In this document: piece after piece, positions 7,486 to 13,499 of the stretch
Layout of the letters: every line of letters begins with the position of its first letter
Position numbering within the stretch: the first letter of the stretch is position 1
Assembly: GCA_011330645.1 (NCBI GenBank)
Contig: DRQB01000030.1
Coordinates: 1-13,499 of the forward strand
DNA length: 13,499 nt
Origin: Campylobacterota bacterium
GTDB lineage: Bacteria > Campylobacterota > Campylobacteria > Campylobacterales > Sulfurovaceae
Direction of reading: 5' to 3'
Notes under the pieces: model-generated
Databases searched by the model: none
The model's input: the letters and a program-made list of their open reading frames with translations, nothing else
Told to the model about the DNA's origin: nothing
Translations under genes and position numbers: made by a program

Positions 7486-7512
7486 AGATAACCTTAAAAT
7501 TTTAATAGGTGT

Positions 7513-7521
7513 ATTTTAACA
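7513..7521 (-). promoter_or_regulatory. Candidate extended -10 for the tatBC-queA unit
   Basis: On the minus strand TGTTAAAAT (TGn-TAAAAT) lies about 27 bases upstream of the tatB ATG and just past the hemW stop. It has the same form as the extended -10 before the kinase-like gene. No -35 at normal spacing is evident. It could give tatBC-queA a promoter separate from hemW, but the assignment is by eye. Confidence 0.35.
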
Positions 7522-7523
7522 GA

Positions 7524-8579
7524 TTATCCTAAAATGTAGAGTGCAAGTTCATCGCTCAGAAAGAAATCATCATTATAATAGTGGGTATCTGAGGCATTAA
7601 GTTTCTTTTCTTCACAAAGAAATGCTGCTCGTTGTTGCATGCTTGGAGACAAGGCGGTTTTTTCTATGCCAATATTTGAGCGCAATCCTAAAAATATTTT
7701 TTCAGTAAGAAGTTCATCGCAAGTGAGTATCTCTTCCGTGATATGTAGTGGATTCTCTATGTAGTTTTCTATACCTGTAGTAGGGTAAAAACGTTTGTCT
7801 TTTAGAAATCCAACTGCACCCGCACCCGCACCAATGTAATCTTTTATTTCCCAGTAGCCTTTATTGTGTCTACTTTGGTAACTTCCAAAATTAGAGATTT
7901 CATAGGCTTTAAAGCCTCTTTTTTCTATCTCTTGTGTGACAAAAAAAGCAAGATTTTCATCTTCTTGACGTACTTCAGGGGTAGCTGAAAATTTAGTCCC
8001 ATTTTCTATGGTAAGTTCATAGGCAGAGATATGGTCTATGGGGAGTGTAAAAGCAGTTTCTATATCATAGGACAATAGTGCTTTGCTATCATCTTGATAG
8101 TTATAAATGAGGTCTAAAGAGATATGTTTGTATCCAAGTGCCTCTGCATGCAGTATGGCATCTTTGGCTTGTTGTGGATTGTGTGCTCGGTTGAGTGCTT
8201 TAAGTTTTGTAGCATTAAAACTTTGTACTCCAAAACTCACGCGATTGACACCAAGTTTAAACATACCACCAAGCCACTCTTTTGTGGCAGAATTCGGATT
8301 CGCTTCGGTGGTAATTTCTGCATTTTTTTCTAAATATGGTTTGAGTAATTCAAAAATAGGTTGATAAAGTTCTGGACTTACTGTAGAGGGTGTTCCTCCT
8401 CCTATAAAAAGTGTTTCTATGCTCTGATTTGTTGCCCCAAAGCGTTCCAGTTCAAAAGAGAGTTGTTTATATAATGCATGCATATATGCTTCACGTGTAT
8501 CAAACTTATCTACATAGGTATTGAAAGAGCAATAGTGACATTTTGAATCACAGTAAGGGATGTGAATATATACAAGCAA
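7524..8579 (-). CDS. hemW: Radical SAM heme chaperone HemW-like
   Basis: The 351-residue protein begins LVYIHIPYCDSKCHYCSF: a radical SAM CxxxCxxC cluster (Cys10, Cys14, Cys17) followed by Ser-Phe. The CxxxCxxCxC arrangement of the true oxygen-independent coproporphyrinogen oxidase HemN is therefore absent, which favours HemW. GGGTPS follows at about 60-65, then TEANPNS, RVSFGVQSF and HISAYELTIE, all typical of the HemN/HemW family. HemW is thought to bind heme and deliver it to respiratory proteins. The start is TTG at 8579: an in-frame TAG lies 8 codons upstream, and GAAAGG precedes it by 9 bases. The gene diverges from nudH across about 113 bases and heads the minus-strand run. HemN-like radical SAM proteins are often mis-annotated as HemN. 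Confidence 0.9.
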   Translation of the reverse strand: MLVYIHIPYCDSKCHYCSFNTYVDKFDTREAYMHALYKQLSFELERFGATNQSIETLFIGGGTPSTVSPELYQPIFELLKPYLEKNAEITTEANPNSATKEWLGGMFKLGVNRVSFGVQSFNATKLKALNRAHNPQQAKDAILHAEALGYKHISLDLIYNYQDDSKALLSYDIETAFTLPIDHISAYELTIENGTKFSATPEVRQEDENLAFFVTQEIEKRGFKAYEISNFGSYQSRHNKGYWEIKDYIGAGAGAVGFLKDKRFYPTTGIENYIENPLHITEEILTCDELLTEKIFLGLRSNIGIEKTALSPSMQQRAAFLCEEKKLNASDTHYYNDDFFLSDELALYILG

Positions 8580-8692
8580 ATTTACATACCTTTCAAATGC
8601 CTATAACCATTTTTTAGATAAAATAATATCAGAAAATTTAGAGCTTTAGTTAAAGTACTAAGAGAATAATGAAATATTTTAAATGAGATGAT

Positions 8693-9166
8693 ATGCAAAA
8701 ACAGAAGACCTACCGGCCAAATGTTGCAGCCGTCATACTCTCTTCCAGATATCCAGAAACATGTGAGTTTTTTGTGGCACACAGGAGTGATATTAAAAAT
8801 GCATGGCAATTTCCTCAGGGGGGCATCGATGAAGGCGAAACACCTAGGGAGGCTCTACGTCGAGAATTGTTAGAAGAGATAGGCTGTGACAATGTTGAAG
8901 TATTGGGTGAATACCCAGAATGGATTTCGTATGACTTTCCTAAAGTTTCACGAGGAAAAACATACCCATTTGATGGACAGACCCAAAAATATTTTTTGGT
9001 ACGTCTTAAAGAGGGTGCAGAGATAGATTTAGAGGCGTATGATATACCAGAGTTTAAAGAGTATGACTTTGTATGTTATGAAGATTTACTCAAAAAAGTG
9101 ACGTATTTCAAACGTCCTGTTTACAGAAGAGTGATAGATTATTTTATAAAAGAGGGTCTTATTTAG
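8693..9166 (+). CDS. rppH: RNA pyrophosphohydrolase (Nudix), RppH/NudH family
   Basis: The 157-residue protein carries a complete Nudix box from Gly43 to Cys65 (GGIDEGETPREALRRELLEE then IGC), matching GX5EX7REUXEEXGU with the metal-binding glutamates present. The start YRPNVAAVILS and the stretch NAWQFPQGGID are characteristic of RppH/NudH. It is expected to remove pyrophosphate from 5'-triphosphate RNA ends and trigger decay; alternatively it hydrolyses diadenosine polyphosphates. Length is usual. It is the first gene of the rightward run, divergent from hemW. Its TAG stop is followed immediately by the lysC ATG. The Shine-Dalgarno before this ATG is weak. Confidence 0.93.
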   Translation: MQKQKTYRPNVAAVILSSRYPETCEFFVAHRSDIKNAWQFPQGGIDEGETPREALRRELLEEIGCDNVEVLGEYPEWISYDFPKVSRGKTYPFDGQTQKYFLVRLKEGAEIDLEAYDIPEFKEYDFVCYEDLLKKVTYFKRPVYRRVIDYFIKEGLI

Positions 9167-10372
9167 ATGTTAGTGGTACATAAATATGGTGGTACAAGTG
9201 TTGGTGATTTGGACCGTATTGAAAATGTGGCAAATAGAGTAGCCAAAGCAAGAGAAGCAGGAGATGACATCGTAGTCGTTGTCTCAGCAATGTCTGGTGA
9301 GACCAATAAACTCATAGGGTATGCAGAACACTTTGCATCTCAGCCAGCTAAAAAAGAGATGGATATGCTTTTAAGCTCTGGTGAACGAGTAACTGCAGCA
9401 TTACTTTCTATCGCTTTGCAGTCAAAAGGTTTTGATGCTGTGGCTATGACAGGGCGTCAAGCTGGAATCGTTACAGACGACACGCACACTTATGCACGTA
9501 TCGAATCCATAGATCCAAAAGCAATGCATGATGCAATCGAGAAAGGTAAAGTGGTTGTAGTAGCTGGGTTTCAAGGTATAAACAAAGACGGTTCGGTGAC
9601 GACACTTGGCCGTGGTGGTTCTGACCTCTCTGCTGTGGCATTAGCAGGTGCCTTAAAGGCCGACCAGTGTGAGATTTACTCAGATGTAGATGGTATCTAT
9701 ACTACGGATCCACGCATAGAACCTAATGCGAAGAAGCTCGATACTATTTCATATGATGAAATGTTAGAACTTTCAAGTTTAGGAGCAAAAGTATTACAAA
9801 ATCGTTCCGTTGAATTGGCAAAAAAATTGGGTGTGAAGCTTTATGCAAAAAGCAGTTTTTCAGACAATGAAGGCACATTGATAACAGAGGAGAGTGACAA
9901 TATGGAAGAAGTATTAGTATCTGGTGTTGTACTAGATAAAAACCAAGCACGTGTAACACTGAGAGGTGTTTCGGATAGACCAGGGATTGCTGCAGAGATA
10001 TTTACAAAGTTAGCAGATGAAAATATCAACGTGGATATGATTATCCAAAATATGGGAACGGACGGTTCAACCAATCTTGGATTCACTGTGCCAGAGAGTG
10101 AAATTGAGAATGCCAAAAAAGTGATGGAAGCGTTTGATCATGACATCGCAGGTATGGATTATGATGAAAAAGTATGTAAAGTCTCTGTTGTAGGCGTAGG
10201 TATGAAGTCTCACTCAGGTGTGGCCGCTACAGCATTTACAGTGTTAGCTGCGAACAATATTAACATCCAGATGATATCGACTTCAGAGATAAAAGTTTCT
10301 ATGGTGATAGATGAAAAGTATGGCGAATTGGCTATTCGTACACTTCACGAAGCTTACAAGTTAGATAAATAA
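9167..10372 (+). CDS. lysC: Aspartate kinase (class with two ACT domains)
   Basis: The enzyme phosphorylates aspartate in the first step of lysine (diaminopimelate), threonine and methionine synthesis; diaminopimelate also feeds peptidoglycan. The 401-residue product begins LVVHKYGGTSVGDLDRI (KYGGTS at 6-11) and has the kinase motifs VSAMSGETNKL, LLSSGERVTAALLS, TLGRGGSDLSAVALA and YSDVDGIYTTDPR, then two ACT domains (about 265-401: RVTLRGVSDRPGIAA and KVSVVGVGMKSHSGVAA). These are expected to bind lysine and/or threonine for feedback control. AGAGGG lies 10 bases before the ATG, which abuts the nudH stop. An internal ATG at 9902 with its own AGAGGAG may produce a separate regulatory subunit. 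The hobA start overlaps the stop by one base. Confidence 0.96.
   Translation: MLVVHKYGGTSVGDLDRIENVANRVAKAREAGDDIVVVVSAMSGETNKLIGYAEHFASQPAKKEMDMLLSSGERVTAALLSIALQSKGFDAVAMTGRQAGIVTDDTHTYARIESIDPKAMHDAIEKGKVVVVAGFQGINKDGSVTTLGRGGSDLSAVALAGALKADQCEIYSDVDGIYTTDPRIEPNAKKLDTISYDEMLELSSLGAKVLQNRSVELAKKLGVKLYAKSSFSDNEGTLITEESDNMEEVLVSGVVLDKNQARVTLRGVSDRPGIAAEIFTKLADENINVDMIIQNMGTDGSTNLGFTVPESEIENAKKVMEAFDHDIAGMDYDEKVCKVSVVGVGMKSHSGVAATAFTVLAANNINIQMISTSEIKVSMVIDEKYGELAIRTLHEAYKLDK
9886..9892 (+). promoter_or_regulatory. Possible internal ribosome-binding site in lysC
   Basis: AGAGGAG lies 9 bases before the in-frame ATG at 9902 (Met246, followed by EEVLVSGV). Translation from there to 10372 would give a 156-residue ACT-only protein. 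Its start corresponds to that of the beta subunit in aspartokinases with overlapping alpha/beta reading frames, as known in Bacillus and Corynebacterium. The purines also encode Glu-Glu-Ser, so chance is possible. Confidence 0.35.
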
Positions 10373-10920
10373 TGCAGCAACTACTCAAGTGGACACTCGA
10401 TACGATACGTGAAGAGGAATCTTCTTTCTCGTGGATGGAAGAGTACCGTTATGAGTGGGCACCCTTGGTAAAAAGTGCAGTGTCTCAGGTAGTCAATGGC
10501 AAAACCGTTCTGATTGTTACTGATGAATCCCATAAATGGTTTGGAAAATATATCTTAAATAGTATTAATGAACTCAGTAAAAATAGACCGTTACTGCCGT
10601 TTTATCAACTTTCTGATTGTTTCCCAAATTTACAAAATCTTCACAATACACAAGAGATGCAACTCCTTGAAGATATGTTAGATATTTCTTATCCAAATGG
10701 ATATTATATGTGGTACATAGGTAAAGGCGGACATCCTTATACAAAACTGGCATACAGATGTGATGATAGTTTTTTATGGATACTCGATGAAGAAGTACAA
10801 AATAGTTTTGCCTTTCGTAGTACAGACCCTTTGATTGATATAAAACTTTTACAGCTTTTTAAACTTTTCGATAATACACTTTCAGCAGCACTTTTTGGGG
10901 AATTAGATTTAGAATCATGA
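10372..10920 (+). CDS. hobA: HobA, DnaA-binding replication initiation regulator
   Basis: This 182-residue protein resembles Helicobacter pylori HobA (HP1230, about 180 aa) in length, in position between lysC and holB, and in sequence features I recall: a hydrophobic strand followed by D(E)S.KWF..YIL (about residues 46-62), RPLLPF (about 72-77), MWYIGK (about 115-120), SFLWILDE (about 133-140) and the C-terminal LIDIKLLQLFKLFDNTLSAAL (about 154-174). By family knowledge HobA is a tetramer, a structural counterpart of E. coli DiaA, that binds DnaA domains I-II and promotes DnaA assembly at oriC. It is restricted to Campylobacterota and so is a strong taxonomic marker. The start overlaps the lysC stop (TAATG) and the stop overlaps holB by four bases (ATGA). 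Confidence 0.88.
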   Translation: MQQLLKWTLDTIREEESSFSWMEEYRYEWAPLVKSAVSQVVNGKTVLIVTDESHKWFGKYILNSINELSKNRPLLPFYQLSDCFPNLQNLHNTQEMQLLEDMLDISYPNGYYMWYIGKGGHPYTKLAYRCDDSFLWILDEEVQNSFAFRSTDPLIDIKLLQLFKLFDNTLSAALFGELDLES

Positions 10921-11534
10921 AGTTAACTTCTCAAGTGATAGTAACCTCAAAGATAGAAGAGACTATCGCTATGCTTGAAGCACAAAGGACCCATGAACGT
11001 ATCGTTAAAGTATTAGAAGAGGAAAAATCTTTTTCTGTAGATGATGCTAAAGAGGTCATCGCTAAAGCCTATATGGCGAGTGAAGAGACGACAGTTATTA
11101 TACTTTCTGCCAAAGTCTTTTCTCCCATTGTGCAAAATAAACTGCTTAAAGTCATAGAAGAACCTCCTAAAAATAAAGAGTTTATACTCATCACACAGAG
11201 TAAGTCTACCATTCTTGATACCATACGTTCTCGTTTACCTATTACTGTGCTTTCTGAGACTAGAGAGGAAGAGGTGTTGGGGTTGGAACTTTCAACACTT
11301 TCTCTCTCCTCTGTGTATGAATTTATACAAACACACAAACGTACCAATGCCAAAGAGATGACTATGATCGTGGAACGCATAGCCAAAGAGGCTATGACTT
11401 CAGGTAGGTACAACCTAGATGAGAAGACACTTACGTTATTTTCTGATTGTTTTGTGGCACTTGATATGGGGTCTCCTCCGCAGTTTGTATTGAATGCTTT
11501 GCTCTTAAAGTTGTTGGCTCGTAAAAAACGGTAA
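10917..11534 (+). CDS. holB: DNA polymerase III delta prime subunit, short epsilon type
   Basis: The 205-residue protein carries the clamp-loader hallmarks SPIVQNKLLKVIEEPP (about 68-83) and FILITQSKSTILDTIRSRLP (about 88-107), where delta prime and tau/gamma have their sensor/SRC-type region. It lacks the N-terminal P-loop segment and zinc module of E. coli delta prime (334 aa) and is close to the H. pylori homologue (about 217 aa, recalled). Expected role: structural subunit of the clamp loader that opens and loads the beta clamp. It begins inside the hobA stop (ATGA), so translation is probably coupled. It is the last gene before the 182-base palindromic gap. Assignment rests on motifs and context; overall divergence is high. 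Confidence 0.85.
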   Translation: MKLTSQVIVTSKIEETIAMLEAQRTHERIVKVLEEEKSFSVDDAKEVIAKAYMASEETTVIILSAKVFSPIVQNKLLKVIEEPPKNKEFILITQSKSTILDTIRSRLPITVLSETREEEVLGLELSTLSLSSVYEFIQTHKRTNAKEMTMIVERIAKEAMTSGRYNLDEKTLTLFSDCFVALDMGSPPQFVLNALLLKLLARKKR

Positions 11535-11591
11535 AATATTTATATCTATTTTTTTAATTGCCATGTATTAAATTTGTGGCGTTGTGGTTCT

Positions 11592-11618
11592 CTTCATTTT
11601 TTTTAGAAAAAAACGAAG
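11592..11618. repeat. Inverted repeat CTTC/T-tract and A-tract/GAAG
   Basis: CTTC (11592-11595) pairs with GAAG (11615-11618). Inside one mismatch, the T-tract 11597-11604 pairs with the A-tract 11607-11613 around a 2-3 base loop. It is a long but AT-dominated palindrome, and the first of three in the holB-folP gap. Confidence 0.6.
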
Positions 11619-11628
11619 CAAAAAAATC

Positions 11629-11674
11629 GTCATGGCTCTCGAATCGCTCTGCTTTCAAGGGCGTTCGCCATGAC
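11629..11674. repeat. 8-bp perfect inverted repeat GTCATGGC/GCCATGAC
   Basis: GTCATGGC (11629-11636) and GCCATGAC (11667-11674) are exact reverse complements separated by 30 bases. Inner GAA/TTC and CGC/GCG pairs could extend the stem past a left-hand bulge. On the minus strand the stem is followed by GATTTTTTT, which resembles an intrinsic terminator in that direction. Confidence 0.65.
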
Positions 11675-11677
11675 AGG

Positions 11678-11691
11678 CACGCATTCGCGTG
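11678..11691. repeat. Short hairpin CACGC-attc-GCGTG
   Basis: A perfect 5-bp GC-rich stem with a 4-base loop, 10 bases before the folP Shine-Dalgarno. There is no following T-tract on the plus strand, so it is not a plus-strand terminator. It could affect folP translation or mark the right end of the element. Confidence 0.55.
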
Positions 11692-11716
11692 ATTAATAGA
11701 GAGAGGGTTTTTCTGT

Positions 11717-12856
11717 ATGTATATTTATAAATTAGGTTCAATTTCTGATAAGAAAAAAGCACTTAAAACACTTGGTGTTGAGTCTGGTGGTGTGGGGATT
11801 ATGGCTAAGAAGATGGAGTTATTGTACTTCTTCATCAAAGACTTGAAAACTCCTGCGGCAAATATACTGAAACAGGATGCCTTGAGTATCGGGGCAGAAT
11901 TGGCAGTACCGGGTGGGGTGATTACCTGTGAGAAGCCTACGTATGACTGTATACTCATAGGTACACGTAAGCATATGGAAACACTCTCTAAAAAAGAACT
12001 AGCGCAACCTTTTGGTTTGAAAACTTTGGCTACGGAACTTAAAAAATTTCTTGCTATCAAAAGCTATCCTACACAAATCATGGGTGTCATCAATGCCAAT
12101 GATGACAGCTTTTTTGAGGGGAGCCGCTTTCAAAAAGAGGATGCCGTCTCTCAGATAAAGCAGATGATAGCTGAGGGTGCAGATATTATTGACATCGGAG
12201 CAGTCTCTTCCCGTCCCAATGCAGAGGTGGTGAGTGAGCTTGTCGAACTCGAACGCATAAAGCCTATTTGCGATGCCATAGCTTCTGAAAAACTCTATAA
12301 CAAAATTACCTTTTCTGTGGACTCCTATGCACCAGAAGTTGTAGAGTATGCACTTAAAAGTGGATTTACACTGATTAATGACATTACCGGTGCCAGCGAT
12401 GAAGCCATCATCAAATTAGCAGTGCAATATGATGCAAAACTCTGCATCATGCATATGCAAGGTACACCTCAGAGTATGCAGAAAAACCCTAGCTATGACG
12501 ATGTCATGGTAGAAGTCTCTGAATTTTTTGAAGAACAAATAGCAAAGTGTGAAGCTTTGGGGATGGAGAGAAAAAACATCATTTTGGATGTAGGTATAGG
12601 TTTTGGTAAAACCTTAGACCATAACCTCACACTCATTAAAAATATGGCACATTTTAAAGTCTTTGGGTGTGAAGTGTTGGTAGGTGCAAGTAGAAAGTCG
12701 ATGATAGATAAAATTATCGCTTCTTCTCCTGAAGAGAGACTCCCCGGAACATTGGCGATTCACCTTAAAGCAGTAGAAAATAGTGCGAGTATTGTGCGTT
12801 GTCATGATGTGGCGGAGCATAAGCAAGCATTCGCAGTATTTGAAAAATTAAATTAA
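11717..12856 (+). CDS. folP: Dihydropteroate synthase with epsilon-type N-terminal domain
   Basis: The enzyme joins para-aminobenzoate to 6-hydroxymethyl-dihydropterin diphosphate in folate synthesis and is the sulfonamide target. The product is 379 residues, against about 275-285 for most bacterial enzymes. The first ~115 residues (containing GGVGIM at 24-29 and AANILKQDALSIGAELA at 47-63) are an extra domain that I recall in Campylobacterota enzymes. The catalytic barrel follows: MGVINANDDSFFEGSRF (122-138), DIGAVSSRPNAE (159-170), NDITGA (221-226), MHMQGTPQSMQKNPSY (245-260), LDVGIGFGKT (290-299), GASRKSM (323-329) and CHDVAEH (362-368). Loop 2 differs from the common DIGGESTRPGA, but Ser-Arg-Pro is kept. 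The ATG is preceded by AGAGG with 10-base spacing; ligA starts 10 bases after the stop. Confidence 0.95.
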   Translation: MYIYKLGSISDKKKALKTLGVESGGVGIMAKKMELLYFFIKDLKTPAANILKQDALSIGAELAVPGGVITCEKPTYDCILIGTRKHMETLSKKELAQPFGLKTLATELKKFLAIKSYPTQIMGVINANDDSFFEGSRFQKEDAVSQIKQMIAEGADIIDIGAVSSRPNAEVVSELVELERIKPICDAIASEKLYNKITFSVDSYAPEVVEYALKSGFTLINDITGASDEAIIKLAVQYDAKLCIMHMQGTPQSMQKNPSYDDVMVEVSEFFEEQIAKCEALGMERKNIILDVGIGFGKTLDHNLTLIKNMAHFKVFGCEVLVGASRKSMIDKIIASSPEERLPGTLAIHLKAVENSASIVRCHDVAEHKQAFAVFEKLN

Positions 12857-12866
12857 GAAAAGAGTG

Positions 12867-13499
12867 ATGACAAAACAACAATACTTAGAAAAAACAAAAA
12901 CCCTTAAAAAATGGGCACACGCCTACTATGTTGAGGACAACCCCATCGCCACAGATGAAGAGTATGACAAGCTTTACCATGAAGTGCTGGACTATGAGAC
13001 AGCACATCCTGATGAGGTAGTGGAAGATTCTCCTACCAAGCGTGTGGGTGGTGTAGTACGTGATGAGTTTTCTAAGGCGAAGCATATCAAACGTATGTGG
13101 AGTATGGAAGATGTATTTACGACTGAAGAAGTACAAGAGTGGCTAGACAGAGTAGAGAAAAATGTAGGCAAATGTGACTACTTTTGTGAACCTAAGTTTG
13201 ATGGGGCGAGTATGAACCTGCTTTATGAAGACGGCAAGCTTGTACGTGCCATTACCCGTGGGGATGGTGTCATAGGTGAAGAGGTAACAGACAATGTACG
13301 TACCATACGCTCTGTACCTCTTACCATAGAGTATGAGGGGCTTATAGAGATACGTGGAGAAGTGGTTATTCGTAAAGATGATTTTGAAATCATCAATAAA
13401 GAACGTCTTGATGAAGACGAAGCACCTTTTGCCAACCCACGTAATGCAGCAGCAGGGAGCCTCAGACAGTTAGACTCATCTGTCACTGCCAAACGTAGG
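12867..13499 (+). CDS. ligA: NAD-dependent DNA ligase LigA, 3' end missing
   Basis: The open frame starts at the ATG 12867 and runs off the window edge: 211 codons of an expected 640-680. The N-terminal Ia segment (WAHAYYVEDNPIATDEEYDKL, about 15-35, with the Tyr pair that contacts NAD) leads into the adenylation domain. There YFCEPKFDGASMNLLYEDG (about 105-123) places the adenylated Lys at 110 in a KFDG motif. ITRGDGVIGEEVTDNVRTI, EIRGEVVI and PFANPRNAAAGSLRQLD follow, all signatures of LigA. It seals nicks during replication and repair using NAD+. The start lies 10 bases after the folP stop, preceded by a purine-rich AAGAAAAGAG. The zinc-finger, HhH and BRCT parts lie outside the window. 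Confidence 0.96.
   Translation, partial: MTKQQYLEKTKTLKKWAHAYYVEDNPIATDEEYDKLYHEVLDYETAHPDEVVEDSPTKRVGGVVRDEFSKAKHIKRMWSMEDVFTTEEVQEWLDRVEKNVGKCDYFCEPKFDGASMNLLYEDGKLVRAITRGDGVIGEEVTDNVRTIRSVPLTIEYEGLIEIRGEVVIRKDDFEIINKERLDEDEAPFANPRNAAAGSLRQLDSSVTAKRR

Larger units (their letters stand above)
11535..11716. other. Intergenic region with three inverted repeats, likely repeat element
   Basis: This is the longest non-coding gap in the window, inside an otherwise tightly packed operon. Its left half is very AT-rich; the right half (about 11629-11691) is visibly richer in G+C than its surroundings. It holds three consecutive inverted repeats (11592-11618, 11629-11674, 11678-11691). The folP ribosome-binding site (AGAGG, 11702-11706) lies at its right end. 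A frame without stops runs from 11558 to 11692 (38 residues from a GTG at 11576) but has no ribosome-binding site. I regard the block as a dispersed palindromic intergenic element, not a gene; copy number elsewhere cannot be seen from here. Confidence 0.5.

Noticed and set aside
8582..8809. 75-codon minus-strand ORF in the hemW-nudH gap
   Set aside because: Most of it is antisense to the start of nudH, whose Nudix protein is clear; no recognisable domain or ribosome-binding site, and it would block the divergent promoter region.
11560..11636. Alternative pairing of GCCATG (11560-11565) with CATGGC (11631-11636), suggesting a switch with the 11629-11674 hairpin upstream of folP
   Set aside because: Only six pairs across a 65-base loop, and no plus-strand T-tract to act as terminator; too weak to call a riboswitch or attenuator.
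11576..11692. 38-residue frame in the holB-folP gap starting at GTG
   Set aside because: No Shine-Dalgarno, and the frame coincides with stacked palindromes; more likely the by-product of a repeat element than a gene.
12885..13492. Minus-strand ORFs opposite ligA
   Set aside because: They are shadows of the plus-strand ligase frame, which carries unambiguous LigA motifs throughout.
1..13499. tRNA/rRNA genes, CRISPR arrays, insertion sequences, phage or toxin-antitoxin modules
   Set aside because: I looked on both strands and saw no cloverleaf, regularly spaced repeats, transposase motifs or flanking target duplications; nearly all sequence is accounted for by core genes.

Overview
The window looks like chromosomal DNA from a Campylobacterota (epsilonproteobacterial) organism, most likely a free-living sulfur/hydrogen-oxidising lineage such as Sulfurovum or Sulfurimonas; the genus is a guess. 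The main evidence is gene content and order. A HobA-type DnaA-binding protein, a dihydropteroate synthase with the long epsilon-type N-terminal domain, and the order queA-tatC-tatB-hemW // nudH-lysC-hobA-holB-folP-ligA match, from memory, Campylobacter jejuni (around Cj0577-Cj0586) and partly Helicobacter pylori (HP1060-1062 and HP1226-1232). The DNA is AT-rich, genes are tightly packed, and many stops and starts overlap.

Left part (1-3546). The 3' portion of a NagZ-like glycoside hydrolase family 3 gene (+) is followed, within its stop codon, by a strong Shine-Dalgarno and a 25-residue cationic/hydrophobic micro-ORF. This converges on ruvX (-). Divergent from ruvX is a membrane-anchored hybrid histidine kinase-like protein (+). 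Its H-box, N-box, first receiver and HPt domain have all lost their key residues, and only the second receiver looks intact.

Middle part (3561-8579, all -). Read in transcription order this is hemW, tatB, tatC, queA and two tandem NlpC/P60 lipoproteins; the last carries a SPOR domain. tatB/tatC/queA are joined by one-base TAATG overlaps. The products are a heme chaperone, the Tat export machinery, tRNA queuosine synthesis and two outer-membrane peptidoglycan hydrolases.

Right part (8693-13499, all +). nudH/rppH, lysC, hobA, holB, folP and the start of ligA run head to tail. The first four abut or overlap by 0-4 bases, which suggests one operon mixing RNA decapping, aspartate-family amino acid synthesis, replication (DnaA regulation, clamp-loader delta prime, DNA ligase) and folate synthesis. 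The only sizeable gap is 182 bases between holB and folP. It holds three consecutive inverted repeats and looks like an inserted intergenic repeat element.

No tRNA, rRNA, CRISPR array, insertion sequence or phage gene is visible. Most of the window is conserved core genome. The items most worth a second look are the degenerate phosphorelay protein, the micro-ORF after nagZ, the palindromic holB-folP element, and a possible internal translation start in lysC.
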